The notes: generated from the letters alone by a model not told the origin. A DNA stretch of 64,000 nt from Pleurocapsa minor HA4230-MV1 (GCA_019359095.1 JAHHHZ010000033.1:1-64000), one strand, 5' to 3'; positions 1 through 8,724 are shown, counted from the first letter of the stretch. Numbers and translations: made by a program.

Positions 1-4
1 GGGA

Positions 5-1498
5 ATGGAGAATACAGAGGTTGCTTTGTTTCTCATCGAACATCCAGTGATGATTTTGCCCTATGTGCTAGAAAAGCTGGTGACTAGATTTGGCTATTTA
101 AAACTAATCTCTGGCAGCTTCATCGCTGCTTCGATCACTGTATATTTACTATTAAAGCCCAACAACAAACTCCACCGTCACAATCAAAGTGTGGTGCGAG
201 GAGCGAAGGTTATACCTACTCGTCAGCTCAAAGCCAAACTCAAAAAAGAACCAAAATCAAAATATAAGCCTCAATTAGAAATTGTCGGTCTACCTATTCC
301 CAAAAAGCTAGAAGATCGTGGTTTCTTTATGTTTGGTTCTCCTGGAACTGGTAAAACTCAGGCTATTAGCCAAATGACCGCTATTCTCCGAAAAAGAAAA
401 GATTTTCGTGCCATCGTCTTCGACCGCAATGGCGAGATGTTAGAGAAATTCTACAATCCCCAAAGAGACTTCATTTTCAATCCCTTTGATGCTCGTAGTC
501 TTCACTGGAGCCATGTTCACGAACAAGCCAGACCTGAAACTATGGCAGCAGGTTTAATTCCCCAGTCATCTGCAACAGAGCCTTTTTTCTCTAATGCTGG
601 CAGGGCAGTAATGGCAGAGTTGTTTCGCCAAACTAAAAGTAATCAAGAGTTGTGGTCGTTACTAATCAGCGATAATCAAACATTAAGCTCATTCATCTCA
701 GGAACTTTAGCTGCTAGATATTTAGCAGAAGAAAGAACAGCCACTTCTGTACTGTCTACTGCTGCCAACTACTGTCAGTTCTACGCCTGTTTGACTCAGC
801 CTCACAATCAAGCTCTAAGTTTTTATGACTGGGGAAGGAGCGATAGTCCCTGCTGGATTTTTGTTACCCTCAGAGAAGACGAGTCGGAACTGCTTAAACC
901 TCTTCATAGTTTAATTTTTGAGTTGATGCTCCAAGGTTTGCTATCCAACGAAGATCGAGCTAGAAAGACGGCAATTATTATCGATGAGTTAGGAGCATTG
1001 AATCAGTTACCTAGTCTCCATCGCTTACTCAGTGAAAGTCGTAAATATGGAGGATGTCCGATTTTGGGTACTCAAACCGAGGCTCAAATTAATGCTAAGT
1101 ATGGACAGCAACATACTCGGATTATTTTACAGGGAACAAAGACTAAGTTAATTTTAAATTGTGCCGACCCTCAGACAGCAGAAACTATGGCGAAGATTAT
1201 CGGTAAGCAAGAATTTCGCTACACGGCAGAGAATCATAGTCGCTCTCGTCGTTCTGGTAGCAGCGGTAATAGTCGAACAGATAGCTTTAATGAACAGTTA
1301 CGAGAGAGTTATGCTGTGATGCCTGATGAATTGGCTAACCTCCGCGACCTTTATGGCTATCTCAAGATTGCTCAAGATTGCGCTCCTGTTAAGCTCAAGC
1401 CTAAGAAATTTGCTGCTCGTGCCAGAAGGTTTGTTTCGTTACCAAATTCATCTACAGATCACAATATTCAAGATCAGTGGCGAGATTTGGAGGATTAG
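5..1498 (+). CDS. VirD4/TraD-type conjugative coupling ATPase
   Basis: Likely the type IV coupling protein that brings transferred DNA to a conjugation channel at the inner membrane. Seen: a hydrophobic segment at about residues 34-50, a Walker A motif GSPGTGKT at 111-118, and a Walker B-like strand IIIDELGAL near 325, arranged as in TrwB/TraD AAA-type DNA pumps. At 497 aa it has a short N-terminal membrane part, as in many VirD4-like proteins. The ATG lies four bases from the window edge, so a further-upstream start cannot be excluded. It reads in the same direction as the xis/rep/dnaB genes, which supports a conjugative element. No relaxase or channel genes lie in the window; they would be to the left. 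Confidence 0.8.
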   Translation: MENTEVALFLIEHPVMILPYVLEKLVTRFGYLKLISGSFIAASITVYLLLKPNNKLHRHNQSVVRGAKVIPTRQLKAKLKKEPKSKYKPQLEIVGLPIPKKLEDRGFFMFGSPGTGKTQAISQMTAILRKRKDFRAIVFDRNGEMLEKFYNPQRDFIFNPFDARSLHWSHVHEQARPETMAAGLIPQSSATEPFFSNAGRAVMAELFRQTKSNQELWSLLISDNQTLSSFISGTLAARYLAEERTATSVLSTAANYCQFYACLTQPHNQALSFYDWGRSDSPCWIFVTLREDESELLKPLHSLIFELMLQGLLSNEDRARKTAIIIDELGALNQLPSLHRLLSESRKYGGCPILGTQTEAQINAKYGQQHTRIILQGTKTKLILNCADPQTAETMAKIIGKQEFRYTAENHSRSRRSGSSGNSRTDSFNEQLRESYAVMPDELANLRDLYGYLKIAQDCAPVKLKPKKFAARARRFVSLPNSSTDHNIQDQWRDLED

Positions 1499-1870
1499 AT
1501 AGTTGCCAGTCGTCGGGCTGCGATGGCTCGCACAGGGAATGCTAAGATTCTAGATCTCTTCCCACGCCCGATTCGCTTCGCCGACTAGCTTAAAATAATT
1601 AAATAGAACAAGAGAGTAGTGCCAACAGCAAATTACTAGAATTATGTTTAACAGGAAAATTTAAGACTTTAATTAATTACACTTTATTTTCCGCATACAT
1701 TGCGGTTAAAGTTACCCTAATTACAGGTTAAGCAACCAAAGAAAATTATTTACAATGAGTTTGTTACATTAAAAATTTTCAGATGATAAGCATCAAAAAC
1801 TTAAAGAGTTAGCAAAGGTTCTAGAAAAGCTAAAACAGAATTTTTAAAATTCTGAATAAAAAGCATTTAT
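1499..1870. other. Intergenic region, AT-rich, no gene recognised
   Basis: This 372-bp gap separates the coupling ATPase from the convergent pentapeptide-repeat gene. The first 90 bases hold GC-rich palindromic repeat-like sequence with GCCGACTAGC. The rest is AT-rich. A 9-bp perfect stem (CAGAATTTT/AAAATTCTG, one-base loop) lies at 1836-1854, just downstream of the minus-strand gene's stop side. It could help end transcription but has no long T tract. No open frame here looks like a gene. Confidence 0.5.
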
Positions 1871-3463
1871 CTACATGATAAGATTTATCAAAATGTTTTG
1901 AAGATTTACAAGTTGATCTTTACTTAAAGAAGATCTAATCATCTCAAACCTATTATTAACTATTTTTCCTCTAGCTATTTCTTCTTCTATATGATTAGAT
2001 TCAAATAGAATTGCAGTTATTTGACAAATAATTATTTCCTCATCATTGTTATTTTTAATTATATATTTTTCATCAACAAATTTATTCTCTTTGGTTATAT
2101 CAAGGATTTTTTGAGCTATTGACATTGCTCGCTCGAATCTATCCTGCTGTTCTTTTCTAGTATACTGAAATATCCGTTTGAGTATAATAAGATCTTGGGA
2201 AGAGAAAAAGCTTTCAATTGCATTATTTCTAATGACCAAAACTCTTTCAGATTTTTGATTATTATACCTTTTAATATAAACCTCATACAAATTGCTGTCA
2301 ATTTTTTCTATGTCGACAAGTATATCGATCAGGTTGATTTTATTGCATTTGAAAAAAGCAAAAGAACCACTCTTTTTCTTGTACTTATATCTTCCATATC
2401 TATTTACTAAAAGTTGAGCATATTTCACAAAATCATGCTCAATATTATAAGAATCAACAAACTTTTGTGTCGAAAGAGGATGATAAAGTTTTAAACAAGT
2501 AAATTGTGCCAAGACGAGATCTTGTACGGTAATTCCTTCAAATCCTTGAGGTGAAATAAATACTTTTTCAGTTATTATGTCTTCTAAATTAGTTTCTAAA
2601 AAAGTAGAGCCATAAACAGAACAGGTATCAAAAACAGCTTTTTTCAAAGAGGCTTGGTTTAAATTGGCTTCTCTCAATTGTACTTTAGTAAATTTTGCAG
2701 ATTCTAAATCTACTTGCTTTAAATTTGCTCCAGAAAGATCAACTCGATCAAATACAATTTGCTCCATGCAAGCTTTTTCAAAACTTACTTCTTTGAAATC
2801 TGAATCTAAAATGCAAGCTTTATATAAATTGGTTTCTCTAAAAATAGCTCGATCAAAACGAGTATATTGAATATTAATCTTCTTTAAATTAGCTCCTGAA
2901 AAATTTGAACCAATAAAAGAACCTCCTTCAAGCTCTGCTTTTTCCATGTTGGCTTCAATAAGGCTTGCATGTTGTATTGATATAAATACACCCCTAAAAC
3001 CAGCTAAATTAGCATGGTCTAAATTATACCCATCTAAATTATCAAATTCTCCTTTTATCAAACAAATACCAGATAACTGAGGAATAACATCTGGATGTTT
3101 CTTTCGCCAACTATTCCAAGCTCTAGCTCCTTTTTTGAGCATTGATAAATGGCGTTCGTTGTAAGTGAGAGTTTTATTTTCTATATTTAAATCTTCAATT
3201 TTAGATATTGGTTGCTCAATAAATTCAATAAATTCTTCAAAAGATAAATCAAGCAATGAGGCGATTTTTAGAAAATGTATTCTGTCAGGATTCTGCTCAC
3301 CTTTTTCCCAACGAGCTACTGTTGACTGAGTAACTGAAGGCTCAAAAATTTTACCGAACTTACCCTGAGTCAAATTATTTATTGACCTAATTTTTTTGAT
3401 TAATTCTCCTAAAAGATTATTAGATGGGATTTCAGAAGTATTGGTCACTGTCTTGCAGAGCAA
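1871..3463 (-). CDS. XRE-type HTH protein fused to pentapeptide repeats
   Basis: Seen: residues about 18-72 form a lambda-repressor-like HTH (LTQGKFGKIF, then STVARWEKGEQNP). Residues about 140-300 are A(N/D)Lxx pentapeptide repeats such as GANLKKINI, REANLNQASL and LEGGSFIGSNFSGANL. The last 230 residues match no family I recognise. Pentapeptide repeats fold as a right-handed beta-helix; some members mimic DNA. The HTH suggests a DNA-binding regulator, perhaps of the mobile element. The only start that retains the HTH is TTG at 3463, or GTG at 3448; the first internal ATG comes after the HTH. The gene is AT-rich compared with chromosomal neighbours and is transcribed against the rest of the element. 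Function unknown; defence or element control are both possible. Confidence 0.7.
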   Translation of the reverse strand: MLCKTVTNTSEIPSNNLLGELIKKIRSINNLTQGKFGKIFEPSVTQSTVARWEKGEQNPDRIHFLKIASLLDLSFEEFIEFIEQPISKIEDLNIENKTLTYNERHLSMLKKGARAWNSWRKKHPDVIPQLSGICLIKGEFDNLDGYNLDHANLAGFRGVFISIQHASLIEANMEKAELEGGSFIGSNFSGANLKKINIQYTRFDRAIFRETNLYKACILDSDFKEVSFEKACMEQIVFDRVDLSGANLKQVDLESAKFTKVQLREANLNQASLKKAVFDTCSVYGSTFLETNLEDIITEKVFISPQGFEGITVQDLVLAQFTCLKLYHPLSTQKFVDSYNIEHDFVKYAQLLVNRYGRYKYKKKSGSFAFFKCNKINLIDILVDIEKIDSNLYEVYIKRYNNQKSERVLVIRNNAIESFFSSQDLIILKRIFQYTRKEQQDRFERAMSIAQKILDITKENKFVDEKYIIKNNNDEEIIICQITAILFESNHIEEEIARGKIVNNRFEMIRSSLSKDQLVNLQNILINLIM

Positions 3464-3840
3464 ATGTTAACTTAAGCAATATTTTTTTAAGCAATCGTCA
3501 TTATAACAGTAACATTATATGTCAGAGTAAGTTTTAGGTTTTAACTATATTTTTAGGTGTTATCACATTTTTTTGTATTTTTTTTAATAAAAAATGTGGT
3601 ATCTTGAAACAAGATTCAACAATTTGAAAACAAACAACCAAATAAAAAGAGCCGAGAGAAATAGGGTTTACCGTCGAAAGTAAAAATGCCCTTCAATGCT
3701 CGACTCTCTATTAGACAGCTTTCGCTGTGCTACCTATATTTTACTCGAACGTAGTGAAATATTACCTAGCTTGTTGAACAGCTATTTTTAAGAGAGTCAT
3801 GTGGTTTGTATCTCGGCGCATCACCAACAAGGAGAACAAC
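3464..3840. other. Divergent promoter region of the element genes
   Basis: This 377-bp AT-rich spacer separates two divergent genes. Besides the inverted repeat at 3561-3601 it has GC-richer blocks at about 3650-3730 with partly complementary sequences (GCCGAGAGA and GACTCTCT) that could fold in a leader RNA. An ATG at 3811 region opens an in-frame extension of the excisionase-like gene from 3799, but a good ribosome site sits only before 3841. No independent gene is seen. Confidence 0.4.
3561..3601. promoter_or_regulatory. Inverted repeat between divergent HTH genes, candidate operator
   Basis: TATCACATTTTTT is mirrored by AAAAAATGTGGTA about 14 bases later, giving a near-perfect 13-bp inverted repeat in the intergenic region between the XRE-pentapeptide gene and the excisionase-like gene. 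Position and symmetry suit an operator for the divergent HTH regulator. This is inference; it could also be a rho-independent hairpin, since T tracts flank it. Confidence 0.4.
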
Positions 3841-4137
3841 ATGACAATTCATACAGCGCTGGAAACAGTTGCCAATAGCAATTGGATAAACAAGGGTACT
3901 GCTGCCAAGTTATTGGGAATTTCAACTCACACTTTAAAAGTTTACCGTCAAAGGTATTGGACTTTAGGGATTCATTTTCAGTATTTGAATTCACGCACTA
4001 TTCGATATCACGAAGGACTATTGCGAGATTGGTTTGCCAATATTTCTCAGCCTTTGGTTCATCAACGAGCGATAGAGATATATTTAGCCTCTCTGCTCTC
4101 CAATCAACAAAAGAAACGTAATCGTAAATCTAGATAA
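3841..4137 (+). CDS. Small HTH protein, excisionase-like
   Basis: A 98-aa basic protein with an early MerR/excisionase-type helix-turn-helix (NKGTAAKLLGIS, then HTLKVYRQRYW) and a wing-like segment NSRTIRYHEGLLRDWF, ending in a basic tail KKRNRKSR. Such proteins bend DNA and set the direction of integrase action, or act as small transcription factors. I chose the ATG at 3841 because AAGGAGAAC lies 4 bases before it; the frame is open further upstream to 3799 but has no comparable ribosome site. It sits 80 bp before the rep-like gene and reads the same way. It lies far from the integrase, so an excisionase role is inferred, not shown. Confidence 0.6.
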   Translation: MTIHTALETVANSNWINKGTAAKLLGISTHTLKVYRQRYWTLGIHFQYLNSRTIRYHEGLLRDWFANISQPLVHQRAIEIYLASLLSNQQKKRNRKSR

Positions 4138-4216
4138 TTTTTCATTTTCCAAATAAACACAGTGCCTTTTGAATTATTTCAAGGGGTACTGATTCTTCAC
4201 ATCATTTTTCTACATC

Positions 4217-5221
4217 ATGTCTAATAAAAAAGTTCAAGGCAAGTTTTATCCACTCCAGCATCAAGAATTCCTTAAACTCAATCAAATTCTTACTCAGTCA
4301 GAGCTTTCTGTCTATCTATGGTTGAAAACCAATGATCCTTTTGGAGAAAAATTCATCGAAGCTGATACTCAAAAAATCGCTGAAGATTTAGAAATCAGCC
4401 GTCGCACTGTTCAACGCGCTCTAGTTAAGCTGCAACAAGTGAGCTTAATTGAACTTGTAATTAGTAAATTCAAGTATCGAATGAAATCTAAGTTGTCGTC
4501 TGACAACGGTTGTTTCTCTGAGATTAGCGATGAGTCCACAAGAAATATGTCAAAATTATCGGATGACAACAAGATCGCCTCGGCGACAATAGGATCGTTT
4601 GGACGACATCAGGATCGCTTAGACGACACTGGTGACACTTCAGCGACATCAGTGTCGCCATCATCACCTGAAACCATCTCAGAGCAAAGGTTTCAGACTC
4701 CTAAGATCTCTAAGACTTATCTAGACTTTAAAGACTCTCTCTCCGAAAGTGAGAGGGAGAATTATTTGAAGTTTGTGAAAGAAACGACTAAAAACTTTAG
4801 GCAGCCAATACAAGATATTGAAGCTTGGTTAGCCAGTCAAACCAAAGCTGGGCAAAATCGCTGGGAAGTTTATTACCTGAAGTACCAAAAGGAGAACAAA
4901 GTTCGTAAACCTAACTCTGATTCAACTTCAGTTCCTGATTCAGCAAAACAAAGAGCGATCGCTAACCATCAGAAGCAGTTAAACCAAGAAAAAACAGATC
5001 ATACAAAAACTGGTAATGAAGTTGAAGTATTCACATCAGAATTCAATCGGCTATTGGATAGTCCTGACAACAAAATTAAAAGAATCGACCAACTAAAAAG
5101 TCAATCTAAACCAACAGCCAAAACGTTCGGAAGATACGTCTCTGAAAGCTGCGAACATTTACGTAACCTGAGAATGAAAAGCCTATTTGCTCCCGAATCA
5201 ATTCAAGGAGGTATGGCATGA
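4217..5221 (+). CDS. Winged-helix replication-initiator-like protein
   Basis: Seen: an N-terminal winged HTH (residues about 25-80, with LTQSELSVYLWLKTND and ISRRTVQRALVKLQQ), a low-complexity middle, and a basic, Gln/Lys-rich tail. The HTH resembles plasmid Rep and GntR/DnaD-like wings. The stop overlaps the start of the DnaB-like helicase gene by 4 bp (ATGA), so the two are translationally coupled, as expected of an initiator plus helicase loader/helicase pair. The middle of the gene holds 20-bp tandem repeats (4553-4664), which argues for an internal origin. I cannot assign a named Rep family; a transcriptional role is the alternative. Confidence 0.55.
   Translation: MSNKKVQGKFYPLQHQEFLKLNQILTQSELSVYLWLKTNDPFGEKFIEADTQKIAEDLEISRRTVQRALVKLQQVSLIELVISKFKYRMKSKLSSDNGCFSEISDESTRNMSKLSDDNKIASATIGSFGRHQDRLDDTGDTSATSVSPSSPETISEQRFQTPKISKTYLDFKDSLSESERENYLKFVKETTKNFRQPIQDIEAWLASQTKAGQNRWEVYYLKYQKENKVRKPNSDSTSVPDSAKQRAIANHQKQLNQEKTDHTKTGNEVEVFTSEFNRLLDSPDNKIKRIDQLKSQSKPTAKTFGRYVSESCEHLRNLRMKSLFAPESIQGGMA
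4553..4664 (+). repeat. 20-bp tandem repeats (iteron-like) inside the rep-like gene
   Basis: Units start at 4553, 4573, 4593, 4613, 4633 and partly 4653, exactly 20 bp apart. The middle units share GATCGnnTnGnCGACA; examples begin GATCGTTTGGACGAC (4593) and GATCGCTTAGACGAC (4613). The first and fourth units keep mainly the GAnGACAnCA half. Because 20 is not a multiple of three, each unit is read in a different frame, so the repetition serves the DNA and not the protein. Iterons at plasmid origins look like this. A small palindrome GTTGTC-GTCT-GACAAC at 4492-4507 lies just upstream. Confidence 0.65.
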
Positions 5222-6573
5222 AAGAACCAAATTTACCTCCCGCCAATATTGAAGCAGAAGAGGCAATTTTAGGCGCAATATTATTCGATCCTAAAGCGAT
5301 TTCTCAGGTCGAAGCTTCCCTGCTTCCTTCTGCTTTCTATGTTTCGGCTCATCAAGAAATATATCAGACTGCCTTGAAACTTTATCATCAAGGCAATCCT
5401 ACGGATTTTATGGCTGTTAGTACCTATCTGGCAGATAGAGACAGGTTAGACAAAGTAGGAGGAACAGCTAAATTGGCTCAATTGTTGAACCGTACTATTT
5501 CGGCAGTGAACATCGATCGCTATGTCGATTTAGTGATGGATAAATTTTATCGAAGAAGAGTAATTGAAGCTGGTCATAAGATCGTCGATCTAGGCTATGA
5601 TTCTACGCTTGAACTAGAAAAGCTCTTGAATGATTCGGAGCAAGAGATATTTAGCGTTACTCAACAAAGGACAAAATCTGGCACAGAGCATAATAGTGAG
5701 ATTGCTATGTCTGCTTTTAATCAACTTGAACAAAACAGTCCGATCTATCCCACAGGAATTCAAGAACTGGATCGACTAATTATGGGACTTGAGCCTGGAA
5801 GTATGACAATCTTGGCTGCTAGACCATCAATGGGCAAAAGTGCAATCGCTCTTTATCTCGGTTTGCAACAGATAATTCACCATCAATTACCTGTGGTTAT
5901 ATTTTCTCTGGAAATGACTAAAAAGCAAATGGAATATCGACTTTGGGGTTTAATAAGTCGTTTATATTGCGATCACCATTCAAATTTAACTCCGATCAAC
6001 GGCGATCGCATACGAAAACATCGAGCGGGATTGTCTTATCTGGCAGAAAAGGAGGTGGAGAGCATCGCCAAGATTGTAAAGGTTGCTGTAGATCTGCCTC
6101 TATACATGAATGATAATCGGGGAATCAATGTAGCGGGAATTGCTTCTGAGGCTCGTCAAGTCAAAGCCAGAGAGGGCAAACTAGGTTTGGTGATTGTAGA
6201 TTATTTACAAATGATGGCATCTGACAATGGTGGCAATCGCAGTTATGAACTGGGTGATGTGGGTAGAGGGTTGTATCAACTGGCAGGAGAATTGTCAGTA
6301 CCAGTTTTGGCTCTATCTCAAGTCAATCGAGGAGTAGAAGGCAGACAAAACAAGCGTCCGATGATGTCGGATCTTTCTCAGTCGGGCATTCTGGAGATGG
6401 TGGCGGATAATATTATCTTTGCTTATCGCGATGAATATTACGATTCAGCTACTTCTCAACCTGGAATTTTAGAATTGATTTTGGCTAAAGCCAGACATGG
6501 GGATACAGGAACGGTAGAGGTTTTGTTTGATAAATCTTCTGGGATGATTCGCTCTCTTAAAGAATTTGCTTAA
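5218..6573 (+). CDS. dnaB: DnaB-like replicative helicase of the mobile element
   Basis: A hexameric 5'-3' DNA helicase of DnaB type. Seen: the N-terminal DnaB domain (PPANIEAEEAILGAI at residues 5-19), a RecA-type C-terminal domain with Walker A RPSMGKSA near residue 202-209, the Walker B strand LVIVDYLQMM near 323, and the later LSQVNRGVE and arginine-finger region. At 451 aa it matches the family length. AGGAGGT lies just before the ATG. It overlaps the rep-like gene by 4 bp and is probably a second, element-borne copy beside the chromosomal dnaB. A hairpin with a T-rich tail follows at 6603-6644. Confidence 0.88.
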   Translation: MKEPNLPPANIEAEEAILGAILFDPKAISQVEASLLPSAFYVSAHQEIYQTALKLYHQGNPTDFMAVSTYLADRDRLDKVGGTAKLAQLLNRTISAVNIDRYVDLVMDKFYRRRVIEAGHKIVDLGYDSTLELEKLLNDSEQEIFSVTQQRTKSGTEHNSEIAMSAFNQLEQNSPIYPTGIQELDRLIMGLEPGSMTILAARPSMGKSAIALYLGLQQIIHHQLPVVIFSLEMTKKQMEYRLWGLISRLYCDHHSNLTPINGDRIRKHRAGLSYLAEKEVESIAKIVKVAVDLPLYMNDNRGINVAGIASEARQVKAREGKLGLVIVDYLQMMASDNGGNRSYELGDVGRGLYQLAGELSVPVLALSQVNRGVEGRQNKRPMMSDLSQSGILEMVADNIIFAYRDEYYDSATSQPGILELILAKARHGDTGTVEVLFDKSSGMIRSLKEFA

Positions 6574-6602
6574 TTGAGTAAATGAAATCGTTTTGTTATA
6601 TT

Positions 6603-6644
6603 GACTCATCTTGCGAAGCAATCAGGCTCGATGAGTTTCTTTTT
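6603..6644 (+). terminator. Intrinsic terminator after the DnaB-like gene
   Basis: ACTCATC (6604-6610) pairs with GATGAGT (6630-6636), followed by TTCTTTTTC. It lies 30 bp after the helicase stop and between it and the convergent toxin gene. Confidence 0.6.
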
Positions 6645-6681
6645 CTATGAAATTAAACCTATCCAAATATGCTTGAAGAAG

Positions 6682-7050
6682 CTAATTTTTTACATAAGAA
6701 TTTAAAAATATCAATTGATTTATCATATCTTCGGCAGAATTAGCAGCTACTAACTTTAGTAATCCAGTTAATTGCTGACCAATTGCATATTGCTGCTGAG
6801 GTGCAAGAATAATTCCTGTATGAGTTTTTCCTTGAATCATATAGTCTCGATGTAATTTACAAAAGTCGCCTATGTTGAAACTATAAATTACCCGTTTTTG
6901 TTTAGTTGACCAGATTAGTTGTTCTTCATCTGAACGTCCCAACATTCGAGCATCAATCACTGTAATGACATCTAAATCGGCATTAAGTAAAGCTTTAACT
7001 AATGCGCCTTTAATTGTATCTTCATCAAGATAAAGACAAATTTTACTCAC
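6682..7050 (-). CDS. DUF5615 PIN-like protein, probable toxin
   Basis: A 122-aa protein of the DUF5615 PIN-like family, which is usually the toxin partner of DUF433 antitoxins. Seen: the N-terminal acidic cluster YLDEDT (Asp9, Asp11), then VITVIDARMLGRSDEEQL and RVIYSFNIGDF, the acidic segments expected of a PIN-type metal nuclease. Translation starts at GTG, 2 bp after the stop of the DUF433 gene, so the two are co-transcribed. The pair probably stabilises the mobile element. Ribonuclease activity is inferred from the fold only. Confidence 0.8.
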   Translation of the reverse strand: MSKICLYLDEDTIKGALVKALLNADLDVITVIDARMLGRSDEEQLIWSTKQKRVIYSFNIGDFCKLHRDYMIQGKTHTGIILAPQQQYAIGQQLTGLLKLVAANSAEDMINQLIFLNSYVKN

Positions 7051-7052
7051 TA

Positions 7053-7340
7053 CTAATTTCCTGTTGTATACTCCGCTGTGAGTTGATTACACTCTTGATT
7101 GTAAATAGCAAACTCAGCATCTAAAGAATTTTTGTTGTCATAATAGTATGCTATGGCTGTATATATTGCGGCCAGCGTCAGATGAGGTTTGTCTTCTAAA
7201 ATTTCTTCTGGAGTAACGCCAGCTTTAATCTCATTAATCACGTATTGAACAGTAATACGAGAGCCATCAATTCTTGGTCTTCCTCCACAAACATCTGGAG
7301 TTGATACAATTAACCTATTAATATTAACTGTAGCTGTCAT
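7053..7340 (-). CDS. DUF433 antitoxin (VapB45-like)
   Basis: A DUF433 protein with the hallmark PDVCGGRPRIDGSRITV followed by the short helical YVINEIKAGVTPEEIL and an IYTAIAYYYDN helix. DUF433 proteins carry a winged/ribbon DNA-binding part and neutralise a DUF5615 partner, here encoded 2 bp downstream. I place the start at the ATG at 7340 (MTATVNINRL), where family members usually begin; a GTG five codons upstream at 7355 is also open. It probably represses its own promoter in the 170-bp spacer next to the integrase. Confidence 0.78.
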   Translation of the reverse strand: MTATVNINRLIVSTPDVCGGRPRIDGSRITVQYVINEIKAGVTPEEILEDKPHLTLAAIYTAIAYYYDNKNSLDAEFAIYNQECNQLTAEYTTGN

Positions 7341-7355
7341 TTCTTTATAATTCAC

Positions 7356-7524
7356 AGGTTTTACTTATTAATTATATCTTTGAATTTGAGATTGCTTTGC
7401 GCTAATGATTTGGATTACTGCCTTCGGAATAATCTCGATACGCTTTAGCCCTGTAACCTGCGCGCTTCATCCGACCGACGGCTAGAAAAATTAGCGAAGA
7501 CCATATCAAATATAGACAACAAAG
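7356..7524. other. Spacer between integrase and antitoxin genes
   Basis: A 169-bp region with palindromic, repeat-like GC-richer sequence at about 7420-7490 (CTTCGGAATAATC and CCGACCGACGG). It should hold the promoter for the toxin-antitoxin pair. No gene is seen. Confidence 0.35.
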
Positions 7525-8724
7525 TTATCTGAAAATTTCTGGAAGTCTCGGACGACTATTCACATTTCCCGCATAATTTTCATACAGTGTTTGAACATCA
7601 TGTCCAGTCAGTTGAGCTACTTCAACTGGGTTCATTCCTTGATTTAGCGCATGACTAATAAGCGTGTGACGGGTATTATAAGGCTTTCTGTATTTCACAC
7701 CTACTTTAGATAAAATCGATTTCCAAGCTCGATTTCTAAAATTATGGTCATCAATAGGATTACCTTTAGAAGATCTAAAAACAGGTTGTTCTAAATCAAA
7801 ACTCTTATGCTTCATTGAAAGCAAGAGCGATCTCAATCGAGGTGTAAGGGTAATTGTTCTAGCTCTATTGGTTTTAATTGCTTTTCTGGTACCTCTACTT
7901 AAACTCTCGCCTATCCAAACCGTAGAACAGTCTTCATTAAGATGTTTCCAGCACAAGCCAATAGCTTCTCCTGTTCTGCAACCCGTACCAAATAAGAATT
8001 CAACAAACTCGACGTAGTGCGAATAATATTTATCTTGCTCAAATCCTTGAATAATCGCTTTAATCTCTTCTGATGCAAAGGGGCTGGGCATTTGTTTGGG
8101 TGGAACTTTAATTCTCTTAATTAGAGGCTTCCAAGGATCAGATTCAACTATTTCTTGCTCTGTTCCCCATTGCCAACAGGCAGATAGCCAGACTATAGAC
8201 TGCTTCAAAGTCACTGGTGCTAGTTTTCCTGATAGATATTGGTAAAATTGCTCTGAATAATCTAGCTTGAAATTACTAGCAGATTGATTGGCTAAAGAGT
8301 CAGCAGTATTTTTGTCTTTTAAATTGAAAGACTTTAAATGAGTCAAGACAGTTTGATATTTTTCTAGAGAACGAGGCGAGGATACAAGCTTAGATTTGTA
8401 TTCAATAAATCTTGCAATTAACTCTTCCACAGTTAGCAGATCTGCTGCCATCTGTTCCTTGATTTTTAGAGGTTTATATTTCTGTAGAGTGGTATCAAAA
8501 TTATTTGAAAGAATATCTAGCTCGATTTGTCTTGCTCTCTGTTCGGCAAATTTGCGATTGATGCTAGTGTCTAGTAAACCAAGGGCAAAAGCACGTCTTT
8601 TGCCAGCATAAGTGAATCTTAATCTAAGCCAGCCTTTATCAGATTCAATCTTAACTGTTCCTTTCGCCTTCTTTTTCTGTCTACCACTTTGGCTACCAAC
8701 AATATCTTGTTTACTCTGATCCAT
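7525..8724 (-). CDS. int: Tyrosine recombinase, integrase of the element
   Basis: Site-specific integrase that should recombine the element with the tRNA-Pro gene next door. Seen: a basic N-terminal arm-binding part, a SAM-like core-binding domain at about 100-200, and the catalytic domain with Arg250 (GTGCRTGEA), Lys near 284, Arg352 (YNTRHT, with Tyr at 349 where His is more common), His375 (LTGHD) and the nucleophile Tyr384 (YENYAG). Length 399 aa is normal. The gene ends the element: 160 bp further lies the 3' end of tRNA-Pro. It is transcribed away from the tRNA, the usual layout for tRNA-targeting elements. Confidence 0.9.
   Translation of the reverse strand: MDQSKQDIVGSQSGRQKKKAKGTVKIESDKGWLRLRFTYAGKRRAFALGLLDTSINRKFAEQRARQIELDILSNNFDTTLQKYKPLKIKEQMAADLLTVEELIARFIEYKSKLVSSPRSLEKYQTVLTHLKSFNLKDKNTADSLANQSASNFKLDYSEQFYQYLSGKLAPVTLKQSIVWLSACWQWGTEQEIVESDPWKPLIKRIKVPPKQMPSPFASEEIKAIIQGFEQDKYYSHYVEFVEFLFGTGCRTGEAIGLCWKHLNEDCSTVWIGESLSRGTRKAIKTNRARTITLTPRLRSLLLSMKHKSFDLEQPVFRSSKGNPIDDHNFRNRAWKSILSKVGVKYRKPYNTRHTLISHALNQGMNPVEVAQLTGHDVQTLYENYAGNVNSRPRLPEIFR

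Noticed and set aside
1..1600. Looking for the left attachment repeat of the element
   Set aside because: No copy of the tRNA-Pro 3' end was noticed within the window; the left end must be outside.
1782..1854. Reading-frame scrap with coiled-coil-like residues before the 1836 palindrome
   Set aside because: About 20 codons without a start; could be a relic, but there is nothing to compare it with.
3799..3840. Longer N-terminus for the excisionase-like gene
   Set aside because: The extra 14 residues have no ribosome site and are not hydrophobic or conserved-looking; ATG 3841 has one.
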